Source: Psilocybe azurescens (lineage: Eukaryota > Basidiomycota > Agaricomycetes > Agaricales > Agrocybaceae). From it: a stretch of 64,000 nucleotides of DNA. Made by a program: the position numbers and the translations under genes. Position 1 is the stretch's first letter. Every line of letters starts with the position of its first letter. The DNA lies in NCBI GenBank assembly GCA_023853785.1, contig JAJIRX010000651.1:1-64000 (forward strand). Reading direction: 5' to 3'. The notes under the pieces are model-generated. The model was not told where the DNA came from and ran no database searches. It was given only the letters and a program-made list of their open reading frames with translations. Below, in pieces: positions 56,259-64,000 of the stretch.

Positions 56259-58324
56259 ATGCCTTCTGCTTCCTCTTCACAACAAAGAGAAAGACCGCCA
56301 CATATGGATCAATCTTTAATAGGAAATCAAACGGAGTATCAGCTCGTCGACCTTCAAGATTACGATGATTCACCACTAGATGAAACAAAATTTTCTGTAC
56401 CTGTACAGGCCATTGTAGACCATCCAACATTCAGAACACTCTCTGCCTTCAAGGACAACGAGACATTAACGAACCGAAGAAGTGATGCTCTCGACATTGC
56501 TTCAGCATATCTGAAACGTAACATAGAACCAAATCCGGCATTGGTATTCTCGCTGACGTTTGGCTAGGGATGTTTTTCCGGGCTTCACAAATGGACTTGA
56601 TGATTTATTTACTCACGTCGAGAAGATCTCAATGAAGGGCAATCCCGAGGAAGTAGGTTACACTGTCAATCAAAAGAAGTATGCCACCATTTCAGCCACT
56701 CTTTATCGCCGTCACTGAAGAACTAGGAAAATTCATACGAATAGAAGGCAGACGACCTCCTTCAGTTCCTCTATGGGGAAAAGAGGGAGACATCACTGAA
56801 TTCCATAGAGAAAATGAATACGAAATATTAGTCTGTGCATACAGAACTGAAGTGGAACAGTTTCTCAGAATATACGACAAGGTATACGATTTCTCTAGAC
56901 ACGAGCCTCGCAATCCGGAACTACTGGACATAAAAAGACAAGATGGTAACGTTACACACGCTGGGGGGAATTCACAACGCCTGTCAAAATTCCTCAAGAG
57001 GCACCGGGCGCCTAAACATCGTCGTCATTTGGCAATCTATGGATACAACCAAACGGGCATAAATCAACTTCAAGGAAGTTTAGACAATCACACTAGGAAC
57101 AAGCCGCCAACTAATGCTTTGCAAGGGCTACTCAGTAATATTGGAAATAGATTTGAGAAAGAAAGGGAATCAATGTCACCTAAGAAAAGTGCTGAGAAGT
57201 CATCGGCTAGTCCAACTCCTCGAAGGTATCCGGAGGATCCTGAACCATCAGGTAGCGATGGAGAAGGGGGCAGCGATCGATCTTTCTTCAGGTCAAGTAC
57301 ACCTCGACGAAGGAAAGACACGCCGAAAGGAGGATCCCGTGGAATCAAGGAGGTCAGCAAAGAAACTTCTGATAGAACATCATTAACCTCTAAAACTAAG
57401 ACGGAAGCGCATTTCGATATAAAACTAAAACAGGAGAATGTTCCTACATGGGACGGTAACACGGATACCATCGTCCGATGGCTTTCTAAGGTAAATAATA
57501 TTGCACTAATGTCTAAAACTATTTTTCAACAGCTAGGCCAAATAGTTCCGAGAAGATTGGAAGGAGCAGCAGAAACTTGGTACTGGTCATTACCGGAGGA
57601 CTATCGTGAAACAATTGAAAAGATTGGGATTCACTAAGGAACGCTATAACAGACTTCTACATGAATAGAAAATGGCTTGATAAACAGAAAGGAAAGGCGA
57701 TGCGAAGCGTCATACAGGGAAACAGGGCACTTGAAAGAATCACCAAGTGAGTACTTTATTCGTAAAACTGCACTACTTAACGTCGTTTGGACTTTAACAG
57801 ATTCAGAATTAATACCGAAGTAATGGAAGGAGCTCCAGCCACCTGGAATACAGTTTTAACTACTCAACTGTACACTAATGTCTTACAATTCCAAGCCGCG
57901 AATTCGATATCATGAGGAAGCTCTCATGAGATTAGATTACCAAGGTCCTTCTAATTATTCTAGAAACAGAAATAATGACTACAGGGATTATACCCGAGAG
58001 CGCGACAGCTTCAAAGAATATCCAGCTCGGACACACCTCATAGGAACTCACGATCAAATGGCTCCTCCAAAATATCCTAAGGACGATTCAGTAGTATCAA
58101 AGAAAGGCCTAACTCCAGAAGAAAAAGGTGCTAGGCCCTGTAAACACTGTGGGAGTGGGAAACACTGGGATAAGGAGTGTCGACATGCCTTTAAAGGTGT
58201 TCGAGACGCAAGAGTAAATCTATCTCAAGTATCTTCAGAAGAACAGCTCGCTCAGGAGGAATATGACAACCTGTATTATCAAATGAGCTTTGACAGTGAG
58301 GAAGACGAAGAGCATTCTCTATGA
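56259..58324 (+). pseudogene. gypsy gag, broken
   Basis: Open blocks at 56259-56567, 56681-57637 and 57878-58324. The last contains CKHCGSGKHWDKEC, a C-x2-C-x4-H-x4-C nucleocapsid knuckle, at about 58138-58179. Frame changes near 56567, 56690 and 57630-57870 separate the blocks. The middle block is Ser/Arg/Lys-rich, and the part at 57430-57630 resembles a capsid domain (WDGNTDTIVRWLSKVNNIA). Confidence 0.7.
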
Positions 58325-58387
58325 ACCTACCAAGTAAAAATCGAGTCTAGGCAAGTTGAGAAGCTTGAGCACGAGCCGAGCGCTTCA

Positions 58388-59107
58388 TTGAAACCAGGTT
58401 TTTCACGACATACCAATAAATTACCACTCAATCGTCGTAGTCGCCGAAAACTAGCAAGAGACATAGTAAAGCAGTTCAATGAAGAAACTACAGAGACAAA
58501 TAACTCGATGGTCGAGTTACAGAAACACATGGCACGACCACCTGGGTGTTCTTTCTTAGGATCTCAAGCTACACAAACTGAGGCTATAATTGGGACAAGC
58601 TCGGGTGAATCTAAATTGAAAGTCATTGTGGATTCCGGGTCTGATATTACTCTTATATCACAAAAGGCTTTAGATTCATTCAAACAGAAACCAAGGTTAA
58701 AGGCTGGACAAAAGATAAATCTGGTTCAGGTTACTGGGCGATGTTCAATATCAGGATTTGTGGATCTAGATATGTATTTCGCGACTAATAAGGGTCCAGT
58801 AAAGATGGCCATAGAAGCTTATGTCATTAAAGGAATGACAACCCCTTTCATTTTGGGTAACGATTTTGCAGATCAATATTCAATCTCAACAATTCGACAA
58901 GATGGAGATACATATATTGAATTTGGATCTACGGACAGGAGAATTAAAGTCGAAAACTCGGTAGGATCCCCGTATATTACTGAACACGGATCTACGTTCA
59001 GAATACGATCACTTTTGCACAACATCGAACATTATTCGACACAACGCATGCACAAAAAGAAATATAAATTCGCGACAAAGACACAAACAACGTATGGGAA
59101 GAGCTGA
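58388..59107 (+). CDS. gypsy aspartic protease region
   Basis: IVDSGSDITLIS carries the catalytic DSG (Asp codon at 58631-58633), and FILGNDFADQY at 58845 is the typical downstream ILGxDF motif. About 240 codons open in one frame, continuing a gag-pol fusion. The next block (59094-59591) is in another frame and links protease to reverse transcriptase. Confidence 0.75.
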   Translation: MKPGFSRHTNKLPLNRRSRRKLARDIVKQFNEETTETNNSMVELQKHMARPPGCSFLGSQATQTEAIIGTSSGESKLKVIVDSGSDITLISQKALDSFKQKPRLKAGQKINLVQVTGRCSISGFVDLDMYFATNKGPVKMAIEAYVIKGMTTPFILGNDFADQYSISTIRQDGDTYIEFGSTDRRIKVENSVGSPYITEHGSTFRIRSLLHNIEHYSTQRMHKKKYKFATKTQTTYGKS

Positions 59108-59602
59108 GGTCCGAGCTATTGAGCGCTGCATCATTCCAGCTGGTGTTAGTCGTAAAATTCAAGTTGAAAGCTATTTGAAAACCAAAAGTCAGTCACTATT
59201 AATAGAAAGAGAATTTCTAATTGATAGATTTGGAACCATTCGTGCTGGGATTCCAGACACTTTGATGGATGAAAAGAATCCATATGTTCATGTATCTAAC
59301 TTTTCCGACCAACCTTACATTGTCACAAAAGGTCAGGTATTGGGACACGCACGTAACCCTAGTAACTGGCTAGATAAGTCTACAAAGTTTTCAACAGAGG
59401 AACTTAAACAAATAAGCGCCCATGCGTGTCTTATTCGGCAGCTAGTTACGGAAAGGCATAATGGAACAATTATTTCACAAGCTGACATTACATCCAAGGC
59501 CTTACGAAATGAAACCGAGGATGATGATCCTGCTGCTGAAAATCCGGTTGAAGGAGGACCAAAACATCGGAAGCACCACCCGAAGAAGTAACAAAAGCGA
59601 AA

Positions 59603-60839
59603 TTGGTCTCAGAAGTGGACATCTCTCCAGCCTTGTCACCCAAGCAACGAACACAAGTAGAAGAGATTGTGTTACGACATGAAAAGGCTTTTGGCTTGGA
59701 TGGAAGATTGGGGAACTACGATGCAAAAGTGGATATCAAGATGAAGGAAGGAACTGTACCCATATCGTTACCTCCGTTTCCTGCATCTCCGGCTAAGAGG
59801 GAAGTCATAGATAAACAAATGGATGCTTGGATAGCATTAGGGGTAATAGAACCATCAAAGAGTCCTTGGGCAGCCCCTGTATTTATTGTCTATCGAAATT
59901 CCAAGCCAGCGAATGGTAATAGATTTAAGACGATTCAATGAATGCGTTATAGCTGATGAGTTCCCACTACCTAAACAAGATGATATCTTACAGGCGCTTA
60001 CTGGAGCTCAGTGGCTTAGTACGTTAGATGCACTTTCAGGATTCACACAGCTCACAATGACTGATGACGCATCTGAAAAGTTGGCATTTCGTACGCATCG
60101 GGGGTTGTGGCAGTTTCATAGAATGCCTTTTGGATATCGAAATGGTCCGAGTGTTTTTCAGCGAGTTATGCAGAATGTTTTAGCGCCTTTTCTGTGGATT
60201 TTCACGCTAGTCTACATTGACGATATTGTAGTTTTCTCATTAACTTTTGAGGAACATCTAAAGCACTTAGGAAAAGTATTTCAAGCTATCGAGGACGCCA
60301 ATATTACGTTGTCTCCAACTAAATGTCATTTAGGGTACCAGTCACTTCTTCTATTGGGACAAAAAGTTTCTCGACTAGGGCTATCGACGCACAAGGAAAA
60401 GGTGGACGCTATTCTCAGCTTGGAAACACCCAAGAACATGTCCGAACTTCAGATGTTTCTAGGCATGATGGTCTACTTCGCAAATTATATTCCTTTCTAT
60501 GCCTGGATAGCTCACCCGCTATTTAGTTTAATAGGGAAGGATAAAACATGGCATTGGACGGATTTACAGGATGAGGCATTCAAACTATGCAAAGAAGTTC
60601 TAAGTAACGCGCCAATTAGAGGATATGCAAAACCTGGGTTACCTTATCATGTATATACAGACGCTTGTGACTACGGGTTAGCTGGGATACTTCAGCAAGT
60701 ACAACCTATTGCTATCAGAGATTTATGGGTACAAAAATATATGATCGGTTGAAGAAGGCCTTCGATAAAGGAGAACCAATACCTCAGATAGTAAACAACC
60801 TCCATAAAGAAATACAGGATGTACCATTGCCGGGACAAT
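59603..60839 (+). pseudogene. gypsy reverse transcriptase and start of RNase H
   Basis: Blocks 59603-59941 and 59886-60752 in different frames. Motifs: VFIVYRNSKPANG then VIDLRRFNECVIADEFPLPK, STLDALSGFTQL (first catalytic Asp), FHRMPFGYRNGPSVFQRVM and YIDDIVVFS (YxDD, 60213-60224). RNase H begins YHVYTDACDYGLAGIL at 60647. The following DLKGTKIYDRLKKAFDKG is in a third frame and is cut at 60839 by the copia LTR. Confidence 0.8.
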
Positions 60840-61310
60840 TGTTAGTTTTTGTGATTAAACACTTTGTTTCTAATGTTCTACACTTGATATTTGGACTTGT
60901 ACAAATGGACACTTAGTTAGAATTCGCTCTTTTCGGTGTTTTTGCACACTGTTCTGTTAATAACTTTTTGTAGAGTAAAGTTATTCAAATTCTGATCACT
61001 GATCCGGAATCCCCTCGTTGAGACGGTTCCGGTGATATATAATTTGTCATGTAATTATAGGTTTGGTGTTTTGACGCAATATTGTGGACACCTATAGTCA
61101 CGCCCTCGCCATTTTTAGACACTTAGCCATGTAAAAGACCAGTATTCCTACTATGTCTGAGGAAAAAAAGACACTAGAACAAGATTTGGAGTCTACAGAA
61201 GCAATTTACTATTTTCACTCATACTTGTCATTGTTGCGCATTTGAGATTTGACTCTATTGTTACTCATCAGTATAGCTACTGATTTGTGCATTATTGTCT
61301 ATTTCTAACA
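60840..61310 (+). repeat. 5' LTR of the copia element
   Basis: 471 bp from TGTTAGTTTTTGTG to CTATTTCTAACA. The TGTTAG/CTAACA ends are the same as in the gypsy LTR, but the rest is unrelated. GGTTATGGGCCCCGGGC follows directly as the probable primer-binding zone. The 5 bases before it (ACAAT, 60835-60839) would be the target duplication; the 3' side is outside the window. Confidence 0.8.
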
Positions 61311-61423
61311 GGTTATGGGCCCCGGGCTTTAAACTTGGCAAAACATTGATTAAGTCTATTGCTGTCTGATACTAGACTAGTTGGATCCTTGAAACAACAC
61401 TTGACATTTGAACTTGTTGCAAA

Positions 61424-62239
61424 ATGTCTTCAGACAACAACACAGTTGCTAAAGTTAAACCATTGTCAAATTCAAACTATCCTGAATGGGCTGGGGAGAT
61501 GAAGGCATGGTTAATGCAAAATGGACTATGGAGATTGGTATCTGGCAAAGAAGCAAAGCCAGTTGCTAGTGGGGATAAATTCATCAATGAAGAAGTAGTG
61601 GCAAAGTGGGAGATGAAGGCAGAGAGGGCAGCAGGTGAAATCTACCTGCTTGTGGAGAATGATCAAAGGGTGCACTTTAGAGGGCATGATGAAGATCCAA
61701 TCAAGATGTGGGCATTGCTTGAAGCTGCTCACCTGAACAAGAAGCCAGGAGCACGATTCAATGCGTATGATGACCTGTTCTCTATCAGGAAGCAGGACGA
61801 CGAATCCCTAGTAACTTTGGGAACCCGAATTGAAAAGGCCATGCAAACTATTCAGAACTTGCGTCCAGCCGACTTTAAGATTGAGACACTTGATGAAGAG
61901 CTTCAGTGCATGGCACTCATACGTGCCTTGCCTGATGACTACAGACATCTTGCGGTTTCTCTGTTGTTGATGGAAAAGCTGGACAAGTCGGTCATCATGC
62001 AGGGCGTTCGCAGCGAAGAGTTGAATCGTCAACGTCAAACAACAGAGTCGTTGAACCAAGTGAAAGCAGGTGGCAGTGGGGGCAAGAAGCCATGGGAAAA
62101 GCGAAAACCTGGGCCAAAGGATCGGTGCAATTACTGCAAAGAATTGGGTCATTGGGTTTTCAACTGTCCAGAGCTGGCAGAAAAGAAAGCAAAGAATGAG
62201 AGTGCCAAAAGGCAGAAGAAGAGAAAGCAGCGGCAGTGA
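61424..62239 (+). CDS. copia gag polyprotein
   Basis: 271 codons starting MSSDNNTVAKVKPLSNSNYP, just after the primer-binding zone. The N-terminal NYPEWAGEMKAWLMQNGLW and LDEELQCMALIRALPDDYRH are characteristic of copia Gag (UBN2/retrotran_gag type). The C-terminus has a zinc knuckle CNYCKELGHWVFNC (C-x2-C-x4-H-x4-C). It ends in a basic run and a stop at 62237-62239. The protease follows in a different frame, so either a frameshift mechanism or a one-base indel in the AAAAG at 62207 separates them; many relatives use one continuous frame. Confidence 0.85.
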   Translation: MSSDNNTVAKVKPLSNSNYPEWAGEMKAWLMQNGLWRLVSGKEAKPVASGDKFINEEVVAKWEMKAERAAGEIYLLVENDQRVHFRGHDEDPIKMWALLEAAHLNKKPGARFNAYDDLFSIRKQDDESLVTLGTRIEKAMQTIQNLRPADFKIETLDEELQCMALIRALPDDYRHLAVSLLLMEKLDKSVIMQGVRSEELNRQRQTTESLNQVKAGGSGGKKPWEKRKPGPKDRCNYCKELGHWVFNCPELAEKKAKNESAKRQKKRKQRQ

Positions 62240-64000
62240 CAGAATTTGCTGGAAAGGCAAGTGCTGTTGCTGAACACGAGGTCAATTCTACATCTTCTAA
62301 CGTATTTCATTGGAACACAGACACAGGCGCCACTTCTAATATGACACCGCATAGAAACTGGATACGCAATTATACCCCATATAGAGTGCCTATTAGACTA
62401 GCCGGACCATAGAGTTATATATTCAGAGGGCATTGGTAGTGTTCTGTTCAGACCGTTAGTTAGAGGAAAACGATATAGAGATGTAGAATTCACTAGAGTA
62501 CTTCACGCTCCTGCACTTCATAATAATCTTCTTGCTGTTTTATATTTGACAAAGTACAAAGGCATTGATGTACATATTTCTCATGACAAAATGGACTTTT
62601 CTTCACAAAAGAAACTCTTGTTTACTGCTACCATTGATATGGACAATATTGGATATTTAGATGGCTCTACAGTAGATGTTATGGAAAATGTACATTTGGC
62701 TTCGACGCTGCCTCTCGACTTGTCTTTATGGCATAAACGGTTAGGACACCACAACTATGATGGGATTAAGTTCATGATAAAGAAAGATCTAGTTGATGGT
62801 TTAGTACTGGACTCGAGAGCTTTACCAGATCCTATATGTGAACCATGTCTGGCAGGAAAGATGCATGCAAATCCATTCCCATCATCAGATAATCGTGCTA
62901 CAGAGGTCTTGGAATTGATCCACACAGATGTGCATGATGTTGGTATCTTGTCACATTCTGGCTATTGTTATTGGGTTTCATTTATTGATGATGCTGAACA
63001 CTTTAAAGTGCTTATCCCTATGAAGTGCAAAAGCGACACATTCACTTGCTTTAAGACGTTCAAAGCTTATGCTGAGAACTTGACTGGCAAAAAGATCAAA
63101 CGACTTCGGGAGGATAAAGGTGGTGAATACATGTCAAAAGAATTCCAAGAGTACCTGGATGCATGTGGAATTGTGAGAGAGCATACCTGCAGAAACAGAC
63201 CACAGCAAAATGGGGTTGCTGAACGTGCCAATAGAACATTTGCTGAAAGGATTGTTGCATTGCTTGAAGAGTCTGGTCTGTCCAAGAAATTTTGGGCTGA
63301 GTGTTTGGCTGCACTTGTGCATGTCTTGAATCGTTGTCCTACATCTGCTGTTATTGGGAGAACTCCTTATGAAGGTTGGCATCGCAAGAAACCTGATGTC
63401 AGTCATTTACGTGTTTGGGGATGTGTTGCATATGTTCACATTCAAAAGGACAAAAGGAAGAAATTGGGTTCACACATGGAAAAGTGCATCTTTATTGGAT
63501 ATCCAGATGGTTACAAGGGTTGGAAGTTTTACAATCCGGAAACTAAGAAAGTCATTATCTGTGAAAGAGCTGACTTTGATGAACGCTACACATATGGTGG
63601 AGAATTGATGACATCCAATCAGCATGATGCAATTGAACCCGAACCAATTCCTATCCCAGAGTCAGAAAATGAACAAGAAGTACTACCACCTGTCTTGCCT
63701 GAGGTAGACAAGATTGCACCTCCCACTGGACCTAACCCAGCACCTAAAGTTGACAAAGGGAAACAGAAAGCGATTGAGCCCACAATTGAAGAGGAGGAGA
63801 AGGAAGAGACTGAATTGCCAGGACGTACCAAACGTAATGCCAGGATTATTGAAAGTGATCCAGAGGAAGAGCCACGGAAGCGTATAAAGCTTCAACCTCA
63901 TAAACATGTCAAGCCTGTTGCCGCAGTTCGACGTTCCAAACGTCTTGCAACAGATAATAACAAGTCAGTACCAGAACCAGAACCAGTGCCAGAACCAGAA
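62200..64000 (+). CDS. copia pol: protease and integrase, incomplete at window end
   Basis: Protease WNTDTGATSNMTPH (catalytic DTGA) is read in a frame one base off gag, from 62200 to about 62405. Then a one-base indel returns to the gag frame, which stays open from 62402 to 64000 (DHRVIYSEGIGSVLF onward). GAG-pre-integrase LWHKRLGHHNYDGI...CEPCLAGKM gives the HHCC finger. The integrase core has Asp at 62927, Asp at 63113 (EDKGGEY) and Glu at 63221 (NGVAERANR), spaced D-D-35-E. After SHLRVWGCVAYVHI...FIGYPDGYKGWKFY comes an acidic and Pro-Glu-repeat linker (63630-64000) that usually precedes the reverse transcriptase. Confidence 0.85.

Larger units (their letters stand above)
55732..60839 (+). 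mobile_element. Ty3/gypsy retrotransposon, degenerate, interrupted by copia
   Basis: 5' LTR, gag with CCHC zinc knuckle, aspartic protease, reverse transcriptase and the start of RNase H, in the gypsy order, spread over several frames. RNase H stops at 60839 where the copia LTR begins; the rest of RNase H, integrase and the 3' LTR are expected beyond the copia element outside the window. Multiple frame changes and stops mean it is inactive. Confidence 0.9.
60840..64000 (+). mobile_element. Ty1/copia retrotransposon, 5' part, inserted in the gypsy RNase H region
   Basis: 5' LTR, gag, protease, GAG-pre-integrase and integrase in the copia order; reverse transcriptase, RNase H and the 3' LTR lie beyond 64000. 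The integrase frame is open to the window end, so the element is younger than the gypsy copy it interrupts. Confidence 0.9.

Overview
The window looks like a transposon-rich, gene-poor stretch of a nuclear genome from a mushroom-forming fungus (Agaricomycetes, Basidiomycota). The evidence is very short introns (about 50-70 nt) with GTRNGY donors and CTNAY...YAG acceptors, fungal Ty3/gypsy and Ty1/copia retrotransposons, and many decayed copies of protein families that I recall as typical of agaricomycete genomes. The species cannot be named from sequence alone. Almost every recognisable coding region carries single-base frameshifts or has been cut by an insertion, so most genes are annotated as pseudogenes. 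Uncorrected assembly indels are a possible alternative.

Layout. 1-7.8 kb: a 480-bp long-terminal-inverted-repeat element, the end of a GC-rich element, a TET/JBP-like 2OG-Fe(II) dioxygenase relic, a three-copy tandem repeat and a 2.26-kb composite element (E1). 7.8-12 kb: a minus-strand GTPase relic with an array of about 31 units of about 70 bp lying downstream of it. 14.3-22 kb: two opposed, frameshifted copies of a BTB/POZ gene. 22.7-25.6 kb: a hAT-like element with a perfect 8-bp target duplication, a TA-flanked MITE and a probable solo LTR. 26.5-35 kb: two minus-strand relics of large uncharacterised proteins with a foldback element between them, one of them split by element E2. 36-40 kb: a GACTCA-motif cluster, element E3 and a WD40 relic. 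40.4-44.6 kb: a gene fragment whose intron holds element E4, which itself contains nested element E5. 45.7-49.1 kb: ends and cores of two further elements. 49-55.7 kb: dispersed repeats, a small MITE and two divergent broken host-type genes. 55.7-64 kb: a gypsy element interrupted by a copia element that runs off the window.

The main discovery candidate is a set of at least seven elements (E0, E1, E2, E3, E4, E5, E6/E8). They share termini of the type GAGGTCTTTACA...CCCC at one end and (CA/GT)GTACTTTACA...CCCC at the other, and make 8-bp target duplications. Their subterminal zones are packed with a short palindrome that differs between members. Most also hold a tRNA-like Pol III unit. Two members (E2, E5) have the same core but different palindromes, which suggests modular exchange. 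The second candidate is the 8.4-10.5 kb minisatellite, in which every ~70-bp unit reads, on the minus strand, as a minimal intron separated from the next by 3 nt.

Little here works together as a pathway. The common theme is layered insertion (gene, then element, then nested element), and the target duplications and exon rejoining make the order of events readable.
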